Positions 7,031 to 14,196 of a stretch of 19,717 nucleotides of DNA are shown one piece after another; within the stretch, counting starts at the first letter, position 1, and each line of letters opens with the position of its first letter. Under the pieces are notes generated by a model. That model was not told the DNA's origin. It saw nothing but the letters and a program-made list of their open reading frames with translations, and searched no databases. The position numbers and the translations under genes were made by a program. The stretch is taken from positions 1-19,717 of the forward strand of contig SFVI01000021.1 of assembly GCA_004560305.1 (NCBI GenBank), in the 5' to 3' direction. Origin of the DNA: a bacterium (GTDB lineage: Bacteria > Bacillota > Clostridia > Oscillospirales > Oscillospiraceae).

Positions 7031-9268
7031 ATGGATAAGCAGGAAGAAAAAACCAATCAGCTCCTTAATCCTGATGAAATGTTTGACGCTCTCATCACCA
7101 AGATCAAGGAGACCTGCCCCGGCATGGACCTGGGGCGCATCCGGGCCGCCTATGACATGGCCCGCCTGGCCCATTCCGGCCAGCTCAGGAAGGACGGCTC
7201 CCCCTATGTGACCCATTGCGTGGCCGCGGCGGATATCACCGTGGATATGGGCCTGGATGAGGACTCCATCGTCTCCGCTCTGCTTCACGATGTGATCGAG
7301 GACACCAACCTGACCCATGATGATATTGCCCGCCAGTTCGGCGAGGCGGTGGCGGATATCGTGGAGGGTGTCACCAAGCTGACCCGTGTCCAGTATACCA
7401 GCAAAGAGGATGAGCAGATGGAAAATCTGCGCAAGATGCTCATGGCCATGGCCAAGGATATCCGCGTCATCCTCATCAAGATCGCCGACCGGCTCCACAA
7501 TATGCGCACCATGGCCTACCAGTCGGCGGATAAACAGCGCTCCAAATCCCTGGAGACCATGGAGATCTATGCCCCCATCGCCCACCGCCTGGGCATGCAG
7601 CGGGCCAAGTGGGAGCTGGAGGACCTGTCCCTCCAGTACCTGGACCCGGCCGGCTATAAGGAGATCACCACGTCTCTGGAGGCCAAGATGGGTGACCTGG
7701 AGCGCTTCATGGCCAGCATGAAGGAAAAGATCCAGACCCGCCTGGACGCCGAGGGTGTCAAGGCCACCATCTATTGCCGCATCAAGCATGTCTACAGCAT
7801 CTACCGCAAGATGTACGCCCAGAAGCTGGACATCAACGGCATTTTTGACCTGTGCGCCTTCCGGGTCATTGTGGACACCATCCCGGACTGCTACAATGTG
7901 CTGGGCATCATCCACGATATGTTCAAGCCGGTGCCCGGCCGCTTCAAGGACTATATCTCCACCCCCAAGCCCAATATGTACCAGAGCGTTCATACCACCG
8001 TCATCGGCTCCGAGGGCATCCCCTTCGAGGTGCAGATCCGCACCTGGGAAATGCACTATACCGCCGAGTACGGCATCGCCGCCCACTGGAAGTATAAGAT
8101 GGGCAGCGGCGCCACCGCCGTCCGGGAAGGGGACGAGGACAAGTTCGCCTGGGTCCGCCGGCTGTTGGAGAGTCAGCAGGAGTCGGACGCCCAGGACTTT
8201 TTCCATAACCTGAAGATCGATATGTTTGCCGACGAGGTCTTCGTCTTCTCCCCCAAGGGGGACGTGATCAACCTGCCTGCCGGCGCCACCCCCATCGACT
8301 TTGCCTACAGCATCCATTCCGACGTGGGCAATCACATGGTGGGCGCCCGGGTCAACGGCCGCATCGTCACCTATGACCATGTGCTCCAGAATGGCGACAT
8401 TGTGGAGATCCGCACCTCCAAGAACGCCCCCGGCCCCAGCCGGGACTGGCTGAACGTGGCCAAAAGCGGCTCCGCCCGTACCAAGATCAAGCAGTGGTAT
8501 AAGAAGGAGCGGCGGGAAGAAAATGTGATCCGGGGCCGGGAGATGCTGGAGGATGAGCTGAAGCACAACGGCCTCACCCTGGATGACGCTCAGGATGAGG
8601 AGACCATCGCCCCCATCCTCAAGCGCCTGTCCTTCGGCACCATTGAGGACCTCTATGCCGCCATCGGCTACGGCGGCGTCACCGCCACCCGGGTGGCCAA
8701 CCGCATCCGGGACGAGCTGCGCACCAAGCCCGACCGCAAGACCGCCCTGGACAAGGTCTCCGAGGCGGCGGAGCGGCGGGAAAATAACGCCAAAAAGACC
8801 GGCAAGCCGGTCCACGGCATCCTGGTGGAGGGGCTGAGCAACTGCCTGGTGAAGTTCTCCCGCTGCTGCACCCCGGTGCCGGGGGACGATATTGTGGGCT
8901 TCATCACCCGTGGCCAGGGCGTCTCCATCCACCGGCGGGACTGCACCAACTGCGCCCAGCTGATGAACCAGCCGGAGAACCAGGGCCGCTGGGTAGGCGT
9001 ATCCTGGGCCGAAAATATTACCGACAGCTATGTCACCACCGTCACCATCGCCTCCAAGGACCGTTCGGGCCTGGTTATGGATATTGCCACCGTCCTCAAC
9101 TCCCTCAACGCCAAGGTGCGCTCCCTGACCTCCCGGGATACCGGCGCGGGCCTGGCCGTCAGTACCATCACCCTGGAGGTCAAGAGCAGCGGAGAGCTGC
9201 GGTATATCATGGGCCGCCTTGCCTCCATCCCCGGCGTCAGCAGCGTGGTGAGAAACGGCAACAAATAA
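7031..9268 (+). CDS. rel: Bifunctional (p)ppGpp synthetase/hydrolase (Rel/SpoT homologue)
   Basis: This long RelA-SpoT homologue makes and degrades the alarmone (p)ppGpp in response to amino-acid starvation. The 745-residue protein has an intact hydrolase domain: His62, His86-Asp87 (the HD motif) and Asp153 in ADRLHN. The synthetase domain shows RFKDYISTPKPNMYQSVHT from residue 304 and FEVQIRT at 332-338. A TGS domain covers about 398-460. A zinc-finger-like region has Cys612, Cys613, His634, Cys638 and Cys641, and an ACT domain spans about 668-745. Both catalytic activities should therefore be active and ribosome-regulated. The ATG at 7031 is preceded by GGGAGGG at 7018-7024. Reading further upstream would overlap recJ out of frame and adds no family sequence. 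Confidence 0.97.
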   Translation: MDKQEEKTNQLLNPDEMFDALITKIKETCPGMDLGRIRAAYDMARLAHSGQLRKDGSPYVTHCVAAADITVDMGLDEDSIVSALLHDVIEDTNLTHDDIARQFGEAVADIVEGVTKLTRVQYTSKEDEQMENLRKMLMAMAKDIRVILIKIADRLHNMRTMAYQSADKQRSKSLETMEIYAPIAHRLGMQRAKWELEDLSLQYLDPAGYKEITTSLEAKMGDLERFMASMKEKIQTRLDAEGVKATIYCRIKHVYSIYRKMYAQKLDINGIFDLCAFRVIVDTIPDCYNVLGIIHDMFKPVPGRFKDYISTPKPNMYQSVHTTVIGSEGIPFEVQIRTWEMHYTAEYGIAAHWKYKMGSGATAVREGDEDKFAWVRRLLESQQESDAQDFFHNLKIDMFADEVFVFSPKGDVINLPAGATPIDFAYSIHSDVGNHMVGARVNGRIVTYDHVLQNGDIVEIRTSKNAPGPSRDWLNVAKSGSARTKIKQWYKKERREENVIRGREMLEDELKHNGLTLDDAQDEETIAPILKRLSFGTIEDLYAAIGYGGVTATRVANRIRDELRTKPDRKTALDKVSEAAERRENNAKKTGKPVHGILVEGLSNCLVKFSRCCTPVPGDDIVGFITRGQGVSIHRRDCTNCAQLMNQPENQGRWVGVSWAENITDSYVTTVTIASKDRSGLVMDIATVLNSLNAKVRSLTSRDTGAGLAVSTITLEVKSSGELRYIMGRLASIPGVSSVVRNGNK

Positions 9269-9283
9269 TCGGAGGATAAGAAA

Positions 9284-9727
9284 ATGAGAGCAGTTGTCAC
9301 ACGGGTAAAATCCGCCTCTGTGGAAATTGACGGGGCGGAATACAGCCGCATCGGCCCGGGCTTTTTGGTGCTGCTGGGCGTCCATCAGGAGGATACCGAG
9401 GCCCAGGCTTTGAAGATCGCCGATAAGATCTGCGGCCTGCGGGTCTTTGAAGATGAAAACGGTAAAATGAACATGAGCCCGGCGGACGCGGGGGCGGAGC
9501 TGCTGATCATCAGCCAGTTCACCCTCTTTGCCGATTGCAAGTCCCGCCGCCCCGGCTTTTCCAAGGCCGCCCGGCCGGAGACCGCCATCCCCCTCTACGA
9601 GCTGGTGATCCGCCAGTGCCGGGAGCGGGGCTTCACGGTACAGACCGGGGTCTTTGCCGCCGATATGAAGGTGGCCTCCGTCAATGATGGCCCTGTCACC
9701 ATCCTTCTGGATACCAATGAATTGTAA
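9284..9727 (+). CDS. dtd: D-aminoacyl-tRNA deacylase
   Basis: Dtd hydrolyses D-amino acids, and also glycine from mischarged tRNA-Ala, off tRNA, as a chirality proofreading step in the cytoplasm. The 147-residue length is exact for the family. The two active-site motifs are present: SQFTL at 77-81 and NDGPVT at 134-139, which carries the cis Gly136-Pro137 pair that excludes L-amino acids. GGAGG at 9271-9275 precedes the ATG. It starts 15 bases after the rel stop and continues the operon, the same order (rel, dtd, MBL hydrolase) seen in other Firmicutes. Confidence 0.97.
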   Translation: MRAVVTRVKSASVEIDGAEYSRIGPGFLVLLGVHQEDTEAQALKIADKICGLRVFEDENGKMNMSPADAGAELLIISQFTLFADCKSRRPGFSKAARPETAIPLYELVIRQCRERGFTVQTGVFAADMKVASVNDGPVTILLDTNEL

Positions 9728-9739
9728 GGAGAGTATACT

Positions 9740-10351
9740 ATGCTGATCAAAACCCTGCCTGTGGGCCACCTGGGCACCAACTGCTATGTGGTCACCGATG
9801 AGCAGACCCTGAACTGTGCCGTGATCGATCCCGGCGAGGAATCCAATACCATCCTGGATTATATCGAGTCCAACCACCTCCACTGCAAGCTGATCCTGCT
9901 GACCCACGGCCACTTTGACCATGTGGGCGCGGTCTATGCCGTGGCGGAGGAAACCGGGGCCGTCACCTACATGAACAAGAAGGACGATGCCCGCTATGCC
10001 GGCAACCCCTTCATGGCCTTCCGCCTGCCGGAAAACGGCCGCTTCTATGACGAGGGGGACGTGGTGGAGCTGGATTCTCTCCGCTTTGAGGTCTTTGCCA
10101 CCCCCGGCCACACTCCCGGCGGGGTGTCTCTCCGCTGCCAGGACGCCCTCTTCACCGGGGATACGCTGTTCTGCGGCTCCTGCGGCCGCACCGACTTCCC
10201 CGGCGGCGACATGGACGAGGAGCTGAAAAGCCTGAAAAAGCTGTGCCTGCTGGAAGGGGACTATGAGGTCTACCCCGGCCACATGGACCAGACCACCCTG
10301 GAGCGGGAGCGGCAGTTCAACTACTATTGCCGCATGGCCATGGATATGTGA
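9740..10351 (+). CDS. MBL-fold metallohydrolase, glyoxalase-II-like
   Basis: The 203-residue protein is a metallo-beta-lactamase-fold hydrolase with the full binuclear metal site: THGHFDH at 55-61 (His56, His58, Asp60, His61), His124 in TPGHTPG, Asp141 in TGDTLF and His181 in YPGH. It lacks the long C-terminal domain of true glyoxalase II and resembles the short YqgX-type proteins. Such proteins may hydrolyse thioesters like hydroxyacylglutathione or a bacillithiol analogue, but the substrate here is not known. AAGGAG at 9727-9732 overlaps the dtd stop and sets the start. It is the last gene of the recJ operon and is followed by a very strong terminator. Confidence 0.93.
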   Translation: MLIKTLPVGHLGTNCYVVTDEQTLNCAVIDPGEESNTILDYIESNHLHCKLILLTHGHFDHVGAVYAVAEETGAVTYMNKKDDARYAGNPFMAFRLPENGRFYDEGDVVELDSLRFEVFATPGHTPGGVSLRCQDALFTGDTLFCGSCGRTDFPGGDMDEELKSLKKLCLLEGDYEVYPGHMDQTTLERERQFNYYCRMAMDM

Positions 10352-10360
10352 CGCCACATC

Positions 10361-10406
10361 AAACCAACAGCCCCGCCTGTCAAAAGACAGGCGGGGCTGT
10401 TGGTTT
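10361..10406. terminator. 21-bp perfect bidirectional terminator
   Basis: Arms 10361-10381 and 10386-10406 pair without a mismatch over 21 bp around an AAAA loop. The ends of the stem are AAA and TTT, so a U tract forms in either direction. It separates the rightward recJ operon from the leftward dus cluster. Confidence 0.93.
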
Positions 10407-10417
10407 ATTTCGTTTTC

Positions 10418-10699
10418 TCAGGCTTGCAGCGCATATTCCAGCGCGGCGCGGATATGTTCCCGGATCGTCTCGTAACTCTGACCGGGCTGGGCTTCATACA
10501 GTTTTTCTCCCTGATAAAAGAGACTGGGCACATAGTAATAGTCCCGGCCAGTGGTCAGCGCCGGCTCCTCGCTTTCCTCGATCCATCGGATGGCGATTTC
10601 CCCAAAGGCCGGGTTCTCTTGCAGCAGCTCGCCGATGGCCTTCCGGGCCTTGACGCAATAGGGGCATCCGTGCAGAAAAAACAGCTCCAGTTCTTTCAT
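10418..10699 (-). CDS. Thioredoxin-fold protein with CPYC motif (glutaredoxin-like)
   Basis: The 93-residue protein has a glutaredoxin-type redox centre, Cys12-Pro-Tyr-Cys15 (HGCPYC), after an N-terminal beta strand. A cis-proline motif VPSLF has Pro58. These indicate a thiol-disulfide oxidoreductase of the thioredoxin fold, acting in the cytoplasm. It does not show the usual glutaredoxin TVP/GG pattern, so it belongs to a divergent glutaredoxin-like group and its partner is unknown. The ATG at 10699 is eight bases from AGGGAG; an in-frame GTG at 10708 lies right at that site and is rejected. It follows the DJ-1 gene after a 21-base gap and is probably cotranscribed with it, which fits a joint role in thiol or oxidative stress. 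Confidence 0.88.
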   Translation of the reverse strand: MKELELFFLHGCPYCVKARKAIGELLQENPAFGEIAIRWIEESEEPALTTGRDYYYVPSLFYQGEKLYEAQPGQSYETIREHIRAALEYALQA

Positions 10700-10720
10700 G
10701 TGTTTCACTCCCTCTGTCGT

Positions 10721-11269
10721 TTATTGAAATACAATGGCCTTTGCTAGGGCCAGGGCCTGGGCTTCGCCCTGGAAGTAAGTCACCAGAGCCAGGGCGAAGG
10801 GGATCGCCGTCCCCAGCCCACGACTGGTGATGATGCTGCCGTCTGCCACCACAGATTCGGTGCAGGCCACCGCCCCGGTAAGCTGATCCTCCATCCCGGG
10901 GTAGCAGCAGGCCTTCCGGCCCTCCAACAGCCCGGCCTTGGCCAGTACCGTGGGTCCTGCGCAGATGGCGGCTGTCAGCTTTCCGGCCGCAGCAAAACGC
11001 CGCAGCATATCGATGACCCGCTCATCCGCGGCCAGATTGTTCACGCCCCGCAGCCCGCCCGGCAGGATCAGCCCGTCGTATTCCTCCATGACCAGCTGGG
11101 AAAGCGTTTTGTCCGCCCCCACGCGGATGCCGTGGCTGCCGGTCACCTCTCCGCTTTCTTTCACGGCCACAATGTCGCAGCCGATCTTGGCCCGCCGCAA
11201 AAGGTCAACCACGGTCAGCGCTTCCACTTCTTCGTAGCCCTCCGCAAACAGGATCGCCGTTCTCTTCAT
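10721..11269 (-). CDS. DJ-1/PfpI family protein
   Basis: The 182-residue protein has the DJ-1/YajL fold of the class I glutamine amidotransferase superfamily. The nucleophile is Cys103 in AAICAGP, the residue held at a strained elbow, and Glu16 in GYEEVE matches the conserved glutamate that lowers its pKa. Family members act as protein or nucleotide deglycases, glyoxalases or redox-sensing chaperones, so the exact activity cannot be read from sequence. The position where DJ-1 has a conserved histidine after the next strand reads CCYPG (121-125), so that residue appears to be Tyr123. GGGAGGA upstream of the ATG supports the start. It is followed by the CPYC protein. Confidence 0.93.
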   Translation of the reverse strand: MKRTAILFAEGYEEVEALTVVDLLRRAKIGCDIVAVKESGEVTGSHGIRVGADKTLSQLVMEEYDGLILPGGLRGVNNLAADERVIDMLRRFAAAGKLTAAICAGPTVLAKAGLLEGRKACCYPGMEDQLTGAVACTESVVADGSIITSRGLGTAIPFALALVTYFQGEAQALALAKAIVFQ

Positions 11270-11295
11270 AAAATTCTTCCTCCCTTTGATTTTTT

Positions 11296-11301
11296 ATTAT
11301 A
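11296..11301 (-). promoter_or_regulatory. Possible -10 element of the DJ-1 gene
   Basis: A perfect TATAAT on the minus strand lies 26 bases upstream of the DJ-1 start codon, in the gap after dus. No good -35 is found at 16-18 bases, so this may be only a weak internal promoter in a dus-DJ-1-CPYC transcript. Confidence 0.35.
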
Positions 11302-11338
11302 CCCGAAAAAAGCAGCAGAGTAAGTCCTTGTCTCCCCT

Positions 11339-12292
11339 TCATTGCCAGAAAAAGCTGCTGCTGTCGAACTTCCCGCCGGCAAAGAGGGCTTCCACCGCCG
11401 CGGAATAATCGCCCAGCCGCTGGGCCTTCAGAAGCCCCTTGGCCTCCTTCTTGCTGTCCGGGAACTTGTACAGCATATAAAACCACAGCTCCTTCAGCCT
11501 GGCCATGGCCGCCTGCTCACCCAGCCCTTCCGCCAGAAAGCGCTCCAGCAGGGCGTCATGGAAGGCCTTCAGCTCCCCGGCGGTAAGCCCGTTCCCGCCC
11601 CGGATCAGCCGGGGCAGCGCCGGGTCGGCCACCGCTCCCCGGCCCAGCATCACGCCTGCCAGACCGTCAGCCGCTTTCAGCTTGTCCATATCCTCCGGGG
11701 AAAAAATGTCCCCATTGTACCACACCGGGCAGCGGCATTTGGGCAGGGCCGCCAGAAAGGCCGGCAGATCCACCGCGCTTTTATACATTCCCGCCCGGGC
11801 CCGGGCATGGATGATCAGCCGCTTGATGGGGTATTTATTGTATATTTCAAGGATTTGGGCAAATTCCTCCGTCCGCTCTACGCCCATCCGGGTCTTGATG
11901 GAAACGGCCACCGGGCAGCGGCTGAAAATCTCCGCCAGACAGTCGTCCAGCGACCGGAGATCTGCCAGCATCCCGGCCCCCTTGTGCTTGGCCACCACTG
12001 TGCCGGAGGGGCAGCCGATGTTCAGGTTCACTTCCTCATAGCCCAGCTCCTGCAGCTGCCCAGCCACCCGGAGAAAGGGCTCCGCACGGTTTACCAGCAG
12101 CTGAGGGACCAGCCGCAGCCCCGCATTGTTTTCCGGCAGAATATCCCGCAGGGTGCTGGCCTTGAACTTGCCGCTGCCGTCCGGAGCGATGAAGGGGGCA
12201 AAGTATTCCGCCACGCCGCCGAATCGTTCGGCATGACATTGCCGGTACAGCCGGGAGGTGATCCCCTCCATGGGGGCGAAACTCAGAAGCAT
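11339..12292 (-). CDS. tRNA dihydrouridine synthase
   Basis: This FMN-dependent enzyme reduces uridine to dihydrouridine in the D-arm of tRNA. The 317-residue protein begins with the TIM-barrel motif FAPMEGIT (5-12) and contains NIGCPSG at 91-97 with catalytic Cys94. Lys133 in SIKTRMG, His162 in IIHARA, YNGDIFS near 192-198 and GRG at 217-219 complete the FMN-binding and phosphate-binding sites. The length fits the Dus family, but I cannot say which subtype (A, B or C-like) it is and so give no symbol. AAGGAG lies seven bases or so before the ATG. It is the first gene of the leftward dus-DJ-1-CPYC group, separated by a 69-base gap from the DJ-1 gene. Confidence 0.95.
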   Translation of the reverse strand: MLLSFAPMEGITSRLYRQCHAERFGGVAEYFAPFIAPDGSGKFKASTLRDILPENNAGLRLVPQLLVNRAEPFLRVAGQLQELGYEEVNLNIGCPSGTVVAKHKGAGMLADLRSLDDCLAEIFSRCPVAVSIKTRMGVERTEEFAQILEIYNKYPIKRLIIHARARAGMYKSAVDLPAFLAALPKCRCPVWYNGDIFSPEDMDKLKAADGLAGVMLGRGAVADPALPRLIRGGNGLTAGELKAFHDALLERFLAEGLGEQAAMARLKELWFYMLYKFPDSKKEAKGLLKAQRLGDYSAAVEALFAGGKFDSSSFFWQ

Positions 12293-12322
12293 TTTGCGTT
12301 CTCCTTAGCGTATTCTGCTTCT

Positions 12323-12328
12323 ACTATA
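12323..12328 (-). promoter_or_regulatory. Possible -10 element of the dus gene
   Basis: TATAGT on the minus strand lies 30 bases upstream of the dus start. The -35 region at the right distance is poor, so the call rests on position and the -10 match alone. Confidence 0.35.
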
Positions 12329-12392
12329 CAGGAAAAGCCGGGAAAAGGAAAGAAGGGAAAGAAAAACCTTCTTAAAATTTTTCGTATATACA

Positions 12393-12420
12393 TAGAATTT
12401 TCACAAATCGCTGTTATAAT
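12393..12420 (+). promoter_or_regulatory. Promoter of the coiled-coil membrane protein gene
   Basis: A perfect TATAAT at 12415-12420 lies in an AT-rich stretch 33 bases upstream of the GTG start. The best -35 is a weak TAGAAT (12393-12398) with a 16-base spacer. The promoter is divergent from that of dus. Confidence 0.5.
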
Positions 12421-12453
12421 ACGAAATTAAAGATTAAATGGGAGGAATGGAAA

Positions 12454-14148
12454 GTGAAGCACCCGGCACTTGCAAGAGTGTTTTCCATTGTGCTTGCGAT
12501 ACTGTGCCTGTTTCTGCTGGTCAACGGGGTCCTTGGCTTTGGGAAAGCGGACACGGCCCTGGAAGACAGCCTGAAACAATACCAGCGTCTGGAGGAAAAG
12601 ACCGACACCTATGCTGAACTTTCCACCCAGCTGAAAAACAGCGTCAGTTATGAGGAGGCCCTGGCGGAGCTGGAAGCCCTGCAGGAGCAGCACGATGATG
12701 ACGCTGCCCAGCATCGGACCGACCTGGCCACCCACACTGCTACCATGGGCGGCTATGAGCTGGGGGCCGGCATGATCCGGGACGGCCAGGAGCAGCTTGC
12801 CGCTGCCAAGGCGGAGCTGGAGGCTGGTAAAAAGCAGCTGGAAGCGTCGGAGCAGCAGCTGAATCAGGCGGCGGCCGCCTTCAATGCTGCCAAGCCTATG
12901 GTACAGGGAGTCATTACCCAGTTGACGACAGCCGCAAACGGTTTGAATGCGGCTGCTGGCGGCGTAGATGCCATGATCGCTTCCCTGCAGGCACTGGGCA
13001 ATCCGCCGGAAGACCCCGGTACGGATGCGCCCACGGTGCCGGATGAGCCTGTTCCCGTTGAAAAGCCGGAAGAACCGGCGGAGGATGCTGGCGAAGAAGC
13101 ACAGGCGGACTACCAGACCAAACTGGCTGCCTATAATGAATACCTGGAAAAACAAGCGGAATATGATGCCGCAAAGAAAGCCTACGAGGAATATCAAGGC
13201 AAGAAGACAGCCTATGAAACATGGGCTGCCGGCTACGGAACCGCCGTTGCCGGCATTAACGGGCAGCTCTCCGCAATGAGCGAAGGAGTTAACGCCGCCG
13301 CCGGCGGCATTGGGATGGCGGTTTCCGGCCTGTCTGCCCAGGCGCCGGAGCTGGCTGCCGGCCTTCCCAGTGCGGAGCTCACCGTCCCCACCCTTTCGGC
13401 GGACAACACGCCGGAACAGAATATTGCCGCCCTCAACGGGTTTAAGGGCCAGCTGCTTTCTGCAGCCTCTGTGCCCGGTCAATTGCAGGGGAATCTCAGC
13501 GCCATGGAAGCCCAGCTGGCGGCCGGCCAGCAGGAGCTGGCCAAGGGCAAAGCCCAGCTGACCCAAGGGGAGCAAGCCCTGAAAAAAGCGGAGCAGGAGC
13601 TGCAGCACCAGCTGGAGCTGCTCTGGTATAATATGGGCCAGCTGGAGGATGAGTCCGCCGATCTGGAGGCGGATAAGCTCCGCCTGGACCAGGAGTCTGA
13701 GGATCTGGATCGCCGCCTTGTCAGCGTGGATGAGAAGAAAGAAATTGAGCAGAAGCATCGCTCTGCCCGCATTGTCCTCATGCAGGAGGCGGGGATTGCC
13801 TCCGCTGTCAATGCCGGCGGCGATCTGGTGGAAAGCGCCCGGGCCTATATCCAGAACGGCCGGGACGGGGCCCAGCGCCATCATGGCCTTCTGTATGCCA
13901 TCAATGCCCTGGCCCTTGCCGGCGGCCTGCTGGGCCTGCTGAGCATCCCCGGCTCCTTTGAAAAGACCAAGCGCCGCCTGCTGCTGATCCTGCCCACTGT
14001 TCTGTGCCTGGCCTGCGCCCTGGCTGCTGACGGGCTGAATATGTACCTGGGCCTGGGCCAGATGTACACCGCTCTGGCCGCCGCCCTTGCCGCTGTGTTC
14101 CATCTGGCGACAATCCTCCCCAGAAACAAGACCATTGTCACAGAATAA
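12454..14148 (+). CDS. Membrane protein with long coiled-coil ectodomain, function unknown
   Basis: The 564-residue protein has one N-terminal transmembrane helix (about 8-29) and three near the C-terminus (about 479-497, 508-526 and 537-555). The roughly 450 residues between them are mostly Ala/Glu/Gln/Leu-rich coiled coil (35-150, 218-260 and 345-435). A Pro/Glu-rich acidic linker at 182-217 and Gly/Ala-rich segments at 260-345 interrupt it. The pattern ELAxGxxQL recurs, as in the extracytoplasmic domains of YhgE/Pip-like and MMPL-like proteins of Firmicutes, but no full member of either family is seen. The topology suggests a loop outside the membrane. The GTG start is supported by GGGAGGA at 12440-12446, seven bases upstream. 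It is a single gene flanked by its own promoter and a terminator. Confidence 0.88.
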   Translation: MKHPALARVFSIVLAILCLFLLVNGVLGFGKADTALEDSLKQYQRLEEKTDTYAELSTQLKNSVSYEEALAELEALQEQHDDDAAQHRTDLATHTATMGGYELGAGMIRDGQEQLAAAKAELEAGKKQLEASEQQLNQAAAAFNAAKPMVQGVITQLTTAANGLNAAAGGVDAMIASLQALGNPPEDPGTDAPTVPDEPVPVEKPEEPAEDAGEEAQADYQTKLAAYNEYLEKQAEYDAAKKAYEEYQGKKTAYETWAAGYGTAVAGINGQLSAMSEGVNAAAGGIGMAVSGLSAQAPELAAGLPSAELTVPTLSADNTPEQNIAALNGFKGQLLSAASVPGQLQGNLSAMEAQLAAGQQELAKGKAQLTQGEQALKKAEQELQHQLELLWYNMGQLEDESADLEADKLRLDQESEDLDRRLVSVDEKKEIEQKHRSARIVLMQEAGIASAVNAGGDLVESARAYIQNGRDGAQRHHGLLYAINALALAGGLLGLLSIPGSFEKTKRRLLLILPTVLCLACALAADGLNMYLGLGQMYTALAAALAAVFHLATILPRNKTIVTE

Positions 14149-14160
14149 AAACCCTAATGA

Positions 14161-14192
14161 AAAAACTGGCTTGATTTTTCAAGCCAGTTTTT
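14161..14192. terminator. Bidirectional terminator between convergent genes
   Basis: Arms 14161-14174 and 14179-14192 pair over 14 bp around a TTTT loop, with A5 and T5 at the stem ends. It ends the coiled-coil gene on one side and the TetR-MATE-lipoprotein operon on the other. Confidence 0.9.
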
Positions 14193-14196
14193 TGTT

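Noticed and set aside
7001..10357. Open frame of 1118 codons on the minus strand, antisense to rel, dtd and the MBL gene
   Set aside because: It lies opposite genes with full motifs. Its composition (His/Gly/Val/Leu-rich without domains) is what GC-rich codon use produces on the complementary strand, and it has no convincing ribosome binding site.
12427..14103. Open frame of 558 codons on the minus strand opposite the coiled-coil gene
   Set aside because: Its Gln/Leu/Gly-rich composition mirrors the Ala/Glu/Gln repeats of the sense gene. The sense frame has a GTG with a strong ribosome binding site, promoter and terminator.
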